Positions 26,201-33,261 of a DNA stretch of 64,000 nt are shown here, one piece after another. The notes under the pieces were generated by a model. It did not search any database. It saw only the letters and a program-made list of their open reading frames with translations, and had not been told where the DNA came from. The DNA comes from Macrosoma leucophasiata (Eukaryota > Arthropoda > Insecta > Lepidoptera > Hedylidae): assembly GCA_036365455.1 (NCBI GenBank), contig JAWQUS010000011.1:5910001-5974000 (forward strand), written 5' to 3'. Made by a program: the position numbers and the translations under genes. Position 1 is the stretch's first letter, and every line of letters begins with the position of its first letter.

Positions 26201-29192
26201 TCACATTGATGTTAAGTGATAACTGCAGCCTATAGACACTCACACGAAGACCAAAGTCAAAATGCAGATGCGTTACCACTCCTGAGGCCTAAGGTGTAAT
26301 GCCTCTGTGCCGGAAATTACAGGGCAGTACGTACATTACCACCTGACCGGAACACAATAGTACTGAACACTACCATTTAGCGGCAAGTAAATTAGGTAAT
26401 GCGGTGGTGCCTACGCCCGCGAACTCCGTCACTGGAGCTCCCCATCAAGAACTGTAATGTCCCAGATATGTGACTTTTAATAGATACCCATACAATTGAT
26501 CAATTGCGTGGTTTATTCCCATTTTCATCATGTATGAAATATACAGACCGATAGACGTATCAGCTGCAGCAGATTGCTTTTCAACTTTATCTGTAGTCTC
26601 TTCTCTTGGTATTGTTTCTCTAGGTTTCTTAGCTGCAACTTTTTTCTTTTCCGCAGCAGACTTGCGTTTTCTATTTGGATCCTGGAATATGAATAAGAGT
26701 AACATTTCAATTTCATATAATCCATAAATTACGTGAGGTGTTTTTTTAATTTTCTGTCCCTCCCTCCCCCCTGGTGAGATGTCTTGAGATTTTATTCAAC
26801 CCCCTCACCCGTCCCCCAATCTCACGTGAGATTTTTCAAAATGTGGATTTTTATTGAAAAAGAAAAAAAATATGCTTCGTACATTAATTTACAACTAGTT
26901 AAGACGAGTAATTAATATTGCTGATAGCTATAAGTGTGATAAAGATTAAACAATAGAGTACATAAATCGAAACTATTACGATTAAAAAAATAATATCAAC
27001 TCCAATTCAGCCCGTGCAAAAGTAGTACCTAATTATATTTTTTTTGTTTAAATCAGAAAAAAATTGAGCGATATTTGTCGAGACCCCCCTCTCTCCCCAA
27101 CGTAAGATTAGATGAGGTTTGTCTCAACCCCTTAAACATCTCACGTAATGTATGGACGCGCCCTTACATAGAACATTGTTTTTAATGGGATCATGTAGGC
27201 GGCCCGTCTTGGATTATAGGGCATAACGTTGTGGGGGGCACGAGACAGAAAACTTGCTCAATATATGCCTGTACACACAAGTGTAGATATAAGATACAAA
27301 AGAATGGAGTTTTCCTTTTTTTTTTTGCTCATCAAGTAAGATGGCTTGGATAGGGGAACACCACAGTCATAGATTGCTTAGGATATCAAGAAGCCTTAAC
27401 AGAACATTGGGTATTTTGCATATTTCGCATGCTTTGTTTTTGGTCCATATAGAACTGAGCCAAAATAGTTTACTGTTCTTGTATTATGTAACTGTAAAAT
27501 ATTCTCTTAAAATTTAAGTGAATTAATAAAATACAAAACATACTTTATATGCCTTTGCATTGACTTTACGCTTCTGTTTCTCTTCGGTCTCCTGATCGGA
27601 CACGGGATCGTCATTTTCATCAATATCAAAATCCGAGTCTACTACGTCATCCACTTCTTTTTCTTGCCTGGAAATATATCACAGAGAGACATATATATTT
27701 TGTTTGTTTCCTGTGTTACAAATTGACGCAGATGGTGATTTTGTTTGTTTTACATTTTGTAAACTAAAATGTAAAAAAATAGATCAACTTCAGAGAATTA
27801 AAGGATCATGGCAAGATTTGTACAGAAAAAATGAAAAAAAAGGTACGGTAAAACAGCATGGAAATATTAACCAGTGAACCTAAACAACATTTCCTGATAC
27901 TTAAAATATTTTTAACTCTCCACAATAAAAAGTTTGAATTTGAACTTTAGTATGGAGTGCTTCTACTGTTGTTAGGAAAGACGATTTTTATTCCGGTGAT
28001 TTAAAAATATTTTGATGTTCTTTAGGTTCTTCCTAGATAATATTTCTAATCCGTTTTACCTTGTACCTTTTTCAAACTTTTTTTGTACAAATCAATGTAT
28101 GAAACTTGCCATGATTCTTTAATTATCATATTTCAATGTAAAAGAAGCTAAACTAAATAAAAATGTTATTTTCCTGTGATAGTCTACCTATAAAGTGATC
28201 TCAAGCTAAAAAGTTTGGGAGAAACAACCTCGCAGTAGGATCCTCCTTCACCACTTTTGGCGACGTTAGAAGTGGAGTTACTAGGTCACCCACCATATAG
28301 CCCGACCTCGCACCTTGCGATTTTTATTTATTCCCAAAAATAAAGGAAAAACTTAAGAGGAAAACGTTTAATGGGCGCTGAGGAAGCAGTGGCTGCGTTT
28401 CAAAATCGAAAGAGACCCCTCAAGACGAGTGGGCAAAGTGCTTTTCTCAGTGGTTTCACCGAATGCAGTGATGTGTTGATGTGAATGGACACTATTTTGA
28501 AAAGATATAATATAACTAATAACTTGATAGTTTGCACAGTTTATGATTTTCTAAGAACTTTTTAGTGTGGCCCTCGTAAAAGGGAAAGGTCACTCACTCA
28601 TCACAAAATCTCAGAATCTCGAGATATTGCAGAATTTGTAGGTAATTTGGTTGCACCTGTGCGAAGCGGGGTCAGGTCGCTAGTCTATAATATAAAAATA
28701 AGTCGGGTTTTCCTTCCTAACGCTATAACTCCAGAACGCAAGAACCGATTTCCAGGGTTTTGCATTCGTTGGAAAGGTCTCGGGCTCCGTGAGGTTTATA
28801 GCAAAGAAAATTTAGGATTATAAAACGACATCCACGCGGGCAAAGCCGCGGGCAACAGCTAGTCTTAAATATAAAAATAAGTCAGGTTTTTCTTCCTGAC
28901 GCTATAACTCCAGAACGCATGAACCGATTTCCACGGTTTTTCATTCGTTGGCAAGGTCTCGGGCTCCGTGAGGTTTATAGCAAAAAAAATTCAGGAAAAA
29001 TTTCAACGCGGGCGAAGCCGCGGGGAACTGCTAGTTACTTATAACAATAATTAAAACATACACGTATTCATTGTCCTCTTCAGTTTCTTGGAAGCCGCCG
29101 TAGGTGGTCTTGTAGAAATCGTCCTCTTCTTCGTCGTCAAGCAACTTAGCCATACGATTTCCAGCATTGGATCGACGCTCTCTTTGCGCCAT
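2074..29192 (-). CDS. YL-1: YL-1 / Vps72 homologue, complete, nine coding exons
   Basis: Nuclear subunit of the SWR1/SRCAP and Tip60-type remodelling complexes, where YL-1 proteins bind the histone variant H2A.Z with H2B (family knowledge). Coding exons on the minus strand: 29192-29062, 27667-27544, 26681-26549, 25907-25731, 24362-24287, 22053-21944, 17960-17816, 15750-15595, 2266-2074. They total 1245 nt, exactly 414 codons plus stop, and every intron has GT-AG ends with matching phase. Visible family marks are an acidic start with FYKTTYGGF, the DSDFDIDE block, lysine-rich stretches, [26 protein letters not shown], and the C-terminal YL1_C block with [17 protein letters not shown] and [13 protein letters not shown]. 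Length is close to the human protein (about 360) with insect-type extra linker. Introns are loaded with transposons; the last is 13.3 kb. Assignment is by remembered family motifs, not by a search. Confidence 0.95.
2296..2470 (+). mobile_element. SINE-C, 3'-truncated copy
   Basis: Contains the family core gacggagctcgcgggcgtag, aaatggtagtgttcagcac, tgtaatttccggcacagag. Followed by an AGA-rich simple repeat (2460-2490). Lies in the last YL-1 intron, 30 bp from exon 9. Confidence 0.8.
2495..2625 (-). mobile_element. Helitron-like fragment
   Basis: Reverse complement of 50310-50420 (gctaaaactcgagaacggctg, tggaatt.ccaaaaatcatt). Truncated. Confidence 0.65.
3165..3560 (+). repeat. Repeat D copy 1
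   Basis: Same layout as 3601-4020: ggcgtatggtgctcttattt, tggcattttgtttgatat, gttctggtaaagtagccat, caatatgcgtaacagc.atg. Repeated in tandem with the next copy. Confidence 0.75.
3601..4020 (+). repeat. Repeat D copy 2, A-tailed
   Basis: Begins gggagttttggcgggaacct, ends ...gcgatgtcataataac plus A11. Head-to-tail with copy 1. Confidence 0.8.
4379..4662. mobile_element. MITE family E, copy 1
   Basis: Inverted ends agagcaacac / gttgctct with gggagtagccat / atggctactccc just inside. Shares the centre aaagtcaaggtgtgagtttc with copies at 43769 and 49439. Confidence 0.8.
4848..5070. repeat. Duplicated motif and GC-rich tandem tract nearby
   Basis: tttgtactctta.gt...gtgtgacgtgtgtgact occurs at about 4860-4890 and 5013-5050. 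Further on, 5490-5575 is a degenerate tandem of cttcgccgcctcgccgcgtc. No gene recognised between 4700 and 5690. Confidence 0.5.
6090..8690 (+). pseudogene. hAT-family transposase, decayed and interrupted
   Basis: Pieces in order on the plus strand: CVLCKNDF (zinc-finger-like start, about 6093), [20 protein letters not shown] with [13 protein letters not shown] (6240-6450), [16 protein letters not shown] (6710), [18 protein letters not shown] (6890), [12 protein letters not shown] (7280), then after an inserted LINE, the dimerisation block ending [20 protein letters not shown] (8585). This order is that of ZBED-like hAT transposases. In-frame stops and frameshifts make it inactive. Confidence 0.88.
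7325..8244 (-). mobile_element. 5'-truncated non-LTR retrotransposon (LINE) inserted in the hAT
   Basis: Minus strand encodes the reverse-transcriptase catalytic box [12 protein letters not shown] with [31 protein letters not shown], then after a frame break [24 protein letters not shown] and [16 protein letters not shown], the usual C-terminal order. Flanked by an exact 11-bp duplication agatcaaaata at 7314-7324 and 8245-8255. The 5' part of the element is missing. Confidence 0.9.
8694..9005 (+). mobile_element. SINE-B, near full length
   Basis: tRNA-like head (gcctcggtagcctagtggta, ggttcgattccc as B box), body with tatctctggttctattggg and gtttgcatgtatgc, end ccttcggggattacaggcgtg. Abuts the hAT remnant. 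Confidence 0.85.
9265..9352 (+). mobile_element. Helitron-like 3' end fragment
   Basis: Hairpin formed by cgacttcatctgcatag and ctatgcggatgaagtcg followed by acaactagt, as at the 3' ends of the other Helitron-like copies. Confidence 0.6.
9411..9606 (+). mobile_element. SINE-A copy
   Basis: tRNA-like head (gacccggttagtccagcggt, gggttcgatccccgcacc) followed by atatttgtatggcctacaga and cacccacgacacaggtttat. Family shared with 23975, 24905, 33262 and 50585. Confidence 0.85.
9715..9765 (+). mobile_element. Mariner-type terminal fragment
   Basis: tatacgagggtggatccaaa resembles mariner inverted-repeat ends; no transposase follows. Weak. Confidence 0.4.
9848..10060 (+). repeat. Two-copy tandem repeat, about 100 bp unit
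   Basis: gacggtaaacggtca...cataatcgact.aatttcaaaactagtccacgaaataaac...tgcttcataaact occurs twice in a row with few changes, and the motif tagtttat.gttcacggtaaacg recurs inverted at 10055-10080. Confidence 0.75.
10146..10772 (+). repeat. Joined M + D repeat, A-tailed
   Basis: Starts aacttatagatcgtcccact (family M) and runs without a gap into gttttggcgggaacct (family D), ending in A8-9. The same junction occurs at 14796-15365, so M and D are parts of one element. Confidence 0.75.
10950..11025 (+). repeat. tRNA-like repeat copy (pseudo-tRNA)
   Basis: Folds as a cloverleaf: 7-bp acceptor ACTTCAG/CTGAAGT, D arm GCTC/GAGC, T arm GCGAG-TTCGAGT-CTCGC. The anticodon stem GCTGG/CCAGT closes a 9-base loop rather than 7, so no anticodon can be assigned. 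The same unit with the same flank (ttctttccatttttctttaa...aagcatgtgttaatgcg) recurs at 31213, 31350 and 35208, so it is a dispersed repeat. Confidence 0.75.
11460..13870. repeat. Degenerate direct-repeat arrays flanking a unique core
   Basis: A unit of about 120 bp (agcgattgtgactcgtatat, caatttcctatgaaagtatt, tttgaaagtatt, aaatacttgcgg) recurs at about 11655-11850 and 13320-13660 in the same orientation. The core 11900-13300 is mostly unique and shows no coding sequence except a tRNA-like relic. Confidence 0.6.
12652..12716 (-). repeat. Divergent tRNA-like relic
   Basis: On the minus strand, TTCGGTAGCTTAGAGGTAAA, GCGGCTGGACTGG and GGGTCGATTCC with CTTCGG/CCGAAG closing. Flanks match the family at 10950. 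Confidence 0.5.
13912..14767. mobile_element. AT-rich hAT-type MITE with aatcgatt motifs
   Basis: Ends ggaatgtga and tcacatccc are imperfect inverse complements; both subterminal zones are packed with attaatcgattatt in either orientation. No transposase. Confidence 0.65.
14796..15365 (+). repeat. Joined M + D repeat, truncated
   Basis: Same composition and junction as 10146-10772 but lacks the A-tail; cut at a SINE-C fragment. Confidence 0.7.
15395..15485 (-). mobile_element. SINE-C fragment
   Basis: tacattaccatctaaccgaa and agtgctgaacactaccattt identify the family; diverged. Confidence 0.6.
15595..15750 (-). CDS. YL-1: YL-1 coding exon 8 (start of YL1_C domain)
   Basis: Residues 299-350 plus two bases. 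Encodes [20 protein letters not shown] and ends MLCAVT(K), the first half of the YL1_C domain (human CSRTFITFSDD...CPVTH). Acceptor GATTCCAG, donor GTAAGT. Confidence 0.93.
16222..16440 (-). repeat. Repeat K copy 1
   Basis: Inverse of 52285-52497: tcacaccgcggacactccg, acgcttaatttggt, gaagtgtccattctatacgt. No coding sequence seen; the long open frames across it are on both strands and reflect GC content. Confidence 0.7.
16517..17083. mobile_element. MITE family J, copy 1
   Basis: Ends tatacaacatgtaacgggaa and cctgttacacgctgtata are inverse complements with few changes; AT-rich, non-coding. Confidence 0.7.
17083..17457. mobile_element. MITE family J, copy 2
   Basis: Ends tatacaacgtgtaactgaat and ttacgttacacgttgtata. 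Directly abuts copy 1 in the same orientation, sharing taaagcacac.ctc and catgaactgaaatt.catgt. Confidence 0.7.
17459..17802. mobile_element. MITE family F, copy 2
   Basis: Inverted ends agagtcatagctcacta / gagctatgaccct. Ends 8 bp from the YL-1 exon 7 donor, so it sits just inside the intron. GC-rich, hence a chance 110-codon open frame. Confidence 0.8.
17816..17960 (-). CDS. YL-1: YL-1 coding exon 7 (variable linker)
   Basis: Residues 251-298 plus two bases. Encodes [19 protein letters not shown] then an acidic linker ending [10 protein letters not shown]. Acceptor TTTCCAG, donor GTAAGT. The next in-frame codon in the genomic strand is a stop, so splicing is required. A MITE ends 13 bp beyond the exon. 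Confidence 0.87.
18300..18928. other. Intronic, repeats only
   Basis: 18320-18350 (attcatttagggtgacaagc) matches 23395-23420, a LINE/SINE tail; 18795-18905 is a D2 fragment. No exon recognised. Confidence 0.45.
18929..19490 (-). mobile_element. SINE-B copy split by a SINE-C insertion
   Basis: SINE-B parts at 18929-19056 (gcattcaaacatatgtatga...ccaaacttcgagg) and 19353-19490 (ctactggga.acttacagaaa...gaatcgaacccaagacc). Between them is a SINE-C copy on the same strand. Confidence 0.8.
19057..19346 (-). mobile_element. SINE-C copy nested in SINE-B
   Basis: Starts with a T-run (A-tail on the minus strand), carries gtgatgactgcagcctatag, gaacactaccatttagcggc and ends gctctaccaccagt. Confidence 0.85.
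19617..19722 (-). mobile_element. LINE 3' end fragment
   Basis: Same terminal sequence as the LINE at 7325 (cttcacgccaggtccctaac, agagcgccagatatcccgg); encodes the final [13 protein letters not shown] piece only. Confidence 0.8.
19741..21031 (+). mobile_element. Mariner element with both ends and TA target
   Basis: Ends ttaggttggggaaaaagt and actttttccccaacctaa are inverted repeats; TA flanks both sides (19739-19740, 21032-21033). Length 1291 bp, normal for mariner. Confidence 0.92.
19923..20968 (+). pseudogene. Mariner transposase, inactivated
   Basis: From ATG at 19923 ([19 protein letters not shown]) to stop at 20966-20968. Visible: paired helix-turn-helix region ([23 protein letters not shown]), LITGDEKWI with first catalytic Asp, VVFHHDN with the second, HPPYSPDL with the third (D34D spacing type). 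C-terminus [20 protein letters not shown]. Broken by an in-frame TAA at 19980, a frameshift near 20420, a stop after NLTHL and further shifts, so it cannot make enzyme. Confidence 0.9.
21049..21745 (-). repeat. Repeat D copy split by SINE-C
   Basis: T-run at 21049 is the A-tail; D sequence runs to about 21340 and resumes at about 21670 (aaaaatacaccaagaaaatg) to 21745. SINE-C and an AT repeat lie between. Confidence 0.75.
21341..21628 (+). mobile_element. SINE-C copy
   Basis: ctggtggtagagctccagtg to gtttgccacttttattacat and an A-run, then (TA)n at 21628-21680, whose second half forms a palindrome with ttgagttatata. Confidence 0.85.
21780..21925 (-). repeat. Repeat I fragment
   Basis: gtggcaattgcggcttatcc... 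relates to 52150-52265 and 61200-61320 (cgccacgcttggcaagcgg family). Lies just inside the YL-1 intron after exon 6. Confidence 0.5.
21944..22053 (-). CDS. YL-1: YL-1 coding exon 6
   Basis: Residues 214-250 plus one base. Begins [13 protein letters not shown], the conserved YHS..VPL motif, and ends in KSEE. Acceptor TTTCCAG. Donor GTATTT is weak but is the only one giving the right phase into exon 7; reading on runs into a repeat. Confidence 0.85.
22365..22745. repeat. Helitron-like relic and diverged SINE-C
   Basis: 22375-22560 has gctaatctcaggaactacta and the following layout of a common short element; 22625-22745 carries gtgatgactgcagcctatag (SINE-C, minus). Confidence 0.5.
22895..22912 (+). 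repeat. (GAAA)n microsatellite
   Basis: gaaagaaagaaagaaaag, about four units. Confidence 0.8.
23016..23201. mobile_element. Small MITE with inverted ends
   Basis: attttacgtgacaacgtctt and aagacgttgtcacgtcaaaa are inverse complements. Inside, ttcct.cggtagaaaggcattcgcc is duplicated. A related fragment starts at 42981. Confidence 0.75.
23975..24160 (-). mobile_element. SINE-A copy
   Basis: cagccccacagtaggtataaac, cacccagactcgaaacaaat, ggtgcggggatcgaacccgc; complement of the 9411 copy. It ends about 127 bp from YL-1 exon 5. Confidence 0.85.
24287..24362 (-). CDS. YL-1: YL-1 coding exon 5 (short)
   Basis: Residues 189-213 plus two bases. Encodes [12 protein letters not shown]...ITGPVIR, equivalent to human ETYERLEADKKK...GPII. 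Acceptor GTTTCAG, donor GTAAGG. Found by following phase from exons 4 and 6. Confidence 0.9.
24905..25108 (-). mobile_element. SINE-A copy
   Basis: Same blocks as 23975 with gatagaacccgcgaccct as B-box complement and cgccgctggact at the head. Confidence 0.85.
25731..25907 (-). CDS. YL-1: YL-1 coding exon 4
   Basis: Residues 130-188 plus one base. Contains RKSIRQST and [20 protein letters not shown], the most recognisable YL-1 block (human RKSMRQST and LTQEELLREAKITEE). Acceptor TTCCACAG, donor GTAAGT. Confidence 0.95.
26158..26442 (-). mobile_element. SINE-C copy
   Basis: T-run at the left, then family core to ctccgtcactggagctcc. Sits in the YL-1 intron between exons 3 and 4, 107 bp from exon 3. 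Confidence 0.85.
26549..26681 (-). CDS. YL-1: YL-1 coding exon 3
   Basis: Residues 86-129 plus one base. Lysine/arginine-rich ([14 protein letters not shown]), probably nuclear localisation. Acceptor ATTCCAG; donor GTCTGT, chosen because only it keeps the frame into exon 4 (G+AA gives Glu before RKSIRQST). Confidence 0.88.
26718..27163. mobile_element. MITE family H, diverged copy
   Basis: atccataaattacgtgaggt and ctcacgtaatgtatggacg are inverted ends resembling the better copy at 37782-38365. Just 37 bp upstream of exon 3's acceptor. Confidence 0.6.
27544..27667 (-). CDS. YL-1: YL-1 coding exon 2
   Basis: Residues 44-85. Acceptor ...TTTCCAG, donor GTATGT. Encodes VDSDFDIDE followed by an acidic then basic stretch ending KAYK, matching the conserved order in vertebrate YL-1. 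Confidence 0.93.
28195..28583 (+). pseudogene. Mariner transposase C-terminal relic
   Basis: [14 protein letters not shown], then after a one-base shift [20 protein letters not shown] and [15 protein letters not shown], with NGHYFEK at the end: the usual C-terminal order of a mariner of a different subfamily from 19741. 3' terminal gtggccctcgtaaaa remains. Confidence 0.8.
28684..28862 (+). mobile_element. Helitron-like element, tandem copy 1
   Basis: Starts TCTATAATATAAAAATAAG, ends GCGGGCAACAGCTAG. Preceded at 28655-28683 by the tail of another copy (gcgaagcgg...cgctag). Non-autonomous. Confidence 0.75.
28863..29034 (+). mobile_element. Helitron-like element, tandem copy 2
   Basis: Starts TCTTAAATATAAAAATAAGTC exactly where copy 1 ends; ends GCGGGGAACTGCTAG. 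Lies 27 bp from the YL-1 exon 1 donor. Confidence 0.75.
29062..29192 (-). CDS. YL-1: YL-1 coding exon 1
   Basis: Starts at the ATG at 29192-29190 and encodes residues 1-44 (first two bases of codon 44). Shows [18 protein letters not shown], an acidic run, and FYKTTYGGF, the N-terminal H2A.Z-binding part of the family. Donor GTATGT follows directly. No in-frame upstream start is needed. Confidence 0.93.
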
Positions 29193-29376
29193 TTTGTATT
29201 AAGTTTTATATACAATTACTATAAATTAATATTCAATTGAAGAATACAACCTAAATTAACATGATAGTCCGCATTTATTCTAGAGAAAGCACTTTAAATT
29301 GTGAAATTATTCAATCAAAACACAACACAACACACGCATCACAATTGACACTAATGACACTTGACAGACAGGTTTA

Positions 29377-29735
29377 GATTTTTTTTGTTATTATGGCATC
29401 GCTATTACGCATATTGCCAGTGTCAAGTAAAACGATATTTCATATTCGTATTTACTTATGCAGCGTAAAAGTTATTATAATATAATCAGTCTATTATTTA
29501 TTAAGTATTTCAGTCAAGTGAGTTACAGTCAGTTATTCGAGTAAAGCGATGGCTACTTTACCAGAACATTAACAATGGAGTTTTGGAAGCAACCTGAAAG
29601 ATGGTGTATTCGCACTGCTATTATATTTCACTATGTACACACGGGCACTGAAATAAACCTATATCAAACAAAATGACACCAACCTTATTCAATATAAATT
29701 AAAAATACACCAAGAACATGAATTATAATAAAAAT
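29377..29735 (-). repeat. Repeat D copy, A-tailed
   Basis: T-run, cattgctattacgcatattgcc-like start and tgaattataat end; complement of 3601-4020. Lies about 185 bp upstream of the YL-1 start codon, so it may adjoin the promoter. Confidence 0.75.
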
Positions 29736-29837
29736 CGAACTTAAAAATCTCTGTTTAATTTTAACCTCACATATTTGAAAGTTTGGCGGTGATTTTGACA
29801 AAATACTGAAGCACGTATTTTTTTATTCATAATGTGC

Positions 29838-30110
29838 CTCCAGAGAGCCCAAAATAATATCCTCAGGGTCATATCATCAGCACCATAGATTATTCGCAAC
29901 TCAGAAATCCATGAATACTTGGAAATGCCAACCATCTCTGAAGAATCAAAACACTACTCATTAAAGTACAGAGACCATAGATTTATTATCACAGAGACCG
30001 TCCCAAAACTCACCCAAACCCACTCACTGCACCACTGCTCCAGCCAAGCATTAGTAGACTGAAACGAGCCAATGTGCTGACTTATAATGGTGAGCTGGGA
30101 CACTGATCCT
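29838..30110 (+). pseudogene. Jockey-type LINE reverse transcriptase C-terminal relic
   Basis: Reads LQRAQNNILRVISSAP then, past a stop, IIRNSEIHEYLEMPTISEES and YSLKYRDHR: the C-terminal region of insect non-LTR polymerases. No catalytic core remains. Confidence 0.65.
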
Positions 30111-30265
30111 ATCTCGCCCAACCGTCTCCATCCTTCAACCTATCTGCTTATAGTTTAATTTATTTAGTTTTAATACAATTATCGATTCATCGAATCAAAT
30201 TATTAAAAAATATTATTCATTAATAAAGTAGGTACTAGCAACAGCAACTATTTTAGACTGTCAAA

Positions 30266-30650
30266 TGGGAGTTTTGGCGGGAACGCGGAAAAGAGCTGTG
30301 TCGCTGCGTGATATTATTTTCGAAATTTGTGTATAGTCGCGTTTTTATTTGTAAAAATGGTGGGATTTTTATCATAAAGCATTCGATAATGTTCACGAGT
30401 GTATGAAAGTGATATTATGAAGTGAAAAGTGATTTTTCGTATTGCCTCCAAAACTTCGTAAATACTCCTAGTAAAGTCCCCCTCGCTTTACTGGAGCCAT
30501 CCCATCATCTCATCATATTCCTCATGGAAGCATTTAATCATCGTCATCTTCCGTATGAATATTTATGAATTTAAAGAAATGTGAGATTCAATATGTATAC
30601 GACTAAAAGACTCTGTATCTATGGTTATGAATAAATTATAAAAAAAAAAA
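30266..30650 (+). repeat. Repeat D2 copy 2, A-tailed
   Basis: Begins gggagttttggcgggaac and ends aaattataaaaaaaaaa; matches 195-512 throughout. Confidence 0.8.
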
Positions 30651-31212
30651 CTGTCAAATGTCAAATAATGTCAAATGAAAAATAATGAAATTGATTGTCC
30701 GTTTCCGTTCGATTCGAACTATTTTTATGTTGATTATATGAATTGTACATAAATAAAAAGAAGTGTTTTCTGTCTTTAGCGTGTTTGTTGCTATGTTTTG
30801 GACTCCGATTTTTCTGCTGCTTACGACAACCTTTTGATATTGACCCTGACTGTACCTTGATTTACCTGCTGACCTCTGTTTACTCACACGGATTCTGATC
30901 TGAACTTCTGAAACTGCCTAGCTGCCTAGCTGCCTACCTGTTGACTGTGCTTGTTATCTTACGGATACCGGATACCTGAATAATGATTCGCTGCATTAAT
31001 TGTGGTATAAACGTCTTCAGGATGCGACGACATTCCTTACAGTCTGCATCTGAAGAAATTCATCGACTCATCCAAGAACAAAATGCTCTCGCCAATGTAA
31101 ATAGTAAGTACCTACTTTTCTTACTTTCAAACGTACAATTGCATAAAAATATGACTTTATTAAAATATATAAAATTTATTTTATTTTTAAAGAAAAATGG
31201 AAAGAAAAAATT

Positions 31213-31287
31213 GACTTCAGGCGAGACTCGAACTCGCGACCTACTGGGAATCTAGTCCAGCCGCTCTTCCAATTGAGCTACTGAAGC
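31213..31287 (-). repeat. tRNA-like repeat copy
   Basis: Complement of the 10950 unit: gacttcaggcgagactcgaa, tagtccagccgctcttcc, gagctactgaag. Lies in intron 1 of the SWIM pseudogene and faces the next copy. Confidence 0.75.
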
Positions 31288-31349
31288 CCTGCCCGATTTG
31301 TCAAATTTTTCCTTCACATCTATTGCATTGCTTTATGGTAGCAGCAGCG

Positions 31350-31416
31350 CCATAATTGGAAGAGCGGCTGGACTAGATTCCCAGTAGGTCGCGAGTTCGA
31401 GTCTCGCCTGAAGTCA
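31350..31416 (+). repeat. tRNA-like repeat copy, D-arm 5' side lost
   Basis: cataattggaagagcggctg to gtctcgcctgaagtc, then ttctttccatttttctttaa. The acceptor 5' strand is missing. With 31213-31287 it forms an inverted pair. Confidence 0.7.
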
Positions 31417-31563
31417 ATTTTTTCTTTCCATTTTTCTTTAAAAATAAAATATATTTCACAAGCATGTGTTAATGCGAAATAATATAAAACAATTATATAA
31501 AATTTGTACTTAAACATAGCGCATCTTATGTTAAAAGCTGAATTGTCATTTTAATATTTCCGT

Positions 31564-31684
31564 CTCTTCACGCCAGGTCCCTAATGGGGTAGGCAGAAAG
31601 TGTAGAGCGTCAGATATCCCGGTCCTGACATACCTCTCTAGCCTCATCTACCTTCATCATTCTCTTCATACCTGCACACCGAAG
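31564..31684 (-). mobile_element. LINE 3' end fragment
   Basis: ttcacgccaggtccctaat, agcgtcagatatcccgg; same family as 7325. Confidence 0.75.
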
Positions 31685-32054
31685 ATGTGTTATGTTTTTA
31701 AGATGATATTTTAATAAATTATTCCTTTTTTTTACAGATACCCAATGGTAGTGTTGTTTGTCATGCTTGTTGGGTGCTATTTAATCAAACGATTGAATCA
31801 CCCGGAGCATGTACTACAAGTATTGGCCATAGAAACATATGTGTACATTGTGGAAGATCCTTATATCGCTCAAGAGCTCATAATTTAGTGAACAATACTG
31901 AAAGGGAAACCCATATAAGAAATGTTGTGGCTAAGAGGATTTTGCCACAAAGAGTGAGTAACTTTTTATGAAAAATGTATTTTTTATAAAAACTTAATGC
32001 ATTTATTTTCTTAAAATTCAAAATTCAAATCATTTATTTCAAATTGGTCTACAA

Positions 32055-32386
32055 CAGAGGTTCCCAAACTATTTTTTCTTGTAGACCCTTTACATTTTTT
32101 TCTGGTTTCTGTGGACCCCTGTCCTTGCTACATTTATATCACATTCCCAAATTTCCAATTTTTATTCACGCCTACGTAGACCCCCATCGAGTCTCCCATG
32201 GACCACTTTGGGAATCACTGGTATGATGTAAGTAAATTGGTACTATTAATGTATGTGTTGAGATCCATTATCGTGGACCCCCATTTTCATTTCATGGACC
32301 CCCAAATTTTTTTTTCTCTGACGCAGACCCCTTTCACGTCGTCATAGACCCCCAGGGGTCGATATAGACCACTTTGGGAATCACTG
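32055..32386. mobile_element. hAT-type MITE with 8-bp target duplication
   Basis: Ends cagaggttcccaaac and tttgggaatcactg are imperfect inverted repeats starting CAG and ending CTG; gtctacaa flanks both sides (32047-32054, 32387-32394). Inside, gtagaccc/tggaccccc motifs repeat. Confidence 0.85.
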
Positions 32387-33261
32387 GTCTACAAGGACAC
32401 TTGCATTGTCGGGTTATAAGCTACCTAGAGATAATGACTTAAAATAATAATCCAATTGGTATTCATAAATACCAATTTAATAATAATATTTAACCGATAT
32501 GGAAATCATCAAAGTTTTCAATTTTTTCGTAGAAGAATAAGAAAAATCTGTTCGTCATAATCATAGTCATTCACTTAGCAGAGTTCCAAGTGCAGGCACT
32601 ACTGAGAAGAACTCTGCTACCCAACAAACTCAGTGTGTTGTCTCTTTTGTCAAAACCTTAGATTTAATACAAATATTATTAAAATTCAAATAGAATAAAG
32701 ATAATGTCAACATTAATGGCATATAAATATTTGCATATAAACACATACGCAAATACCCATCAACAGCTTAATATTGTGATAGAAAATAACACCCGCAAAT
32801 CATAACAGACCAGTCCCCGCAATCAGCACCCGTTCACGAGTTTGATGCATGTGGCAGCCATTGATCTCCTCGACCATTTTCAAGGCAAAGATATTAAAGT
32901 GAGCATGACTGTTATGATTACCAGTATATAGATAGCATTATAGATGAAAAGAAAATCTGTTTGTGGCCAGAGCATACACAATATCAATATCCATATTAAC
33001 ATAAGTACAATTTCATGAAATAGCCTAGCAGCAATCGCTATAATCCCAAGATGAGCTATCATTATACCATAATTATTATATATTATAATTATTTTATCTA
33101 CTATCATTGAGATATTAACAAATTTTATAGTAATTACATTTCTATAAAAATTATTTAAAATGTTAAGCAGAAGTAAAAGCATTCAACACAGTTATTATGC
33201 ATGCTTATCTGTCCCTATCAAACAGTTATGTTATTTTGGGCGAGTCTATTTATTAGGCACA

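Noticed and set aside
32880..33182. 100-codon membrane-protein-like frame
   Set aside because: AT-rich codons (Ile, Leu, Tyr) arise by chance here; no conserved motif.
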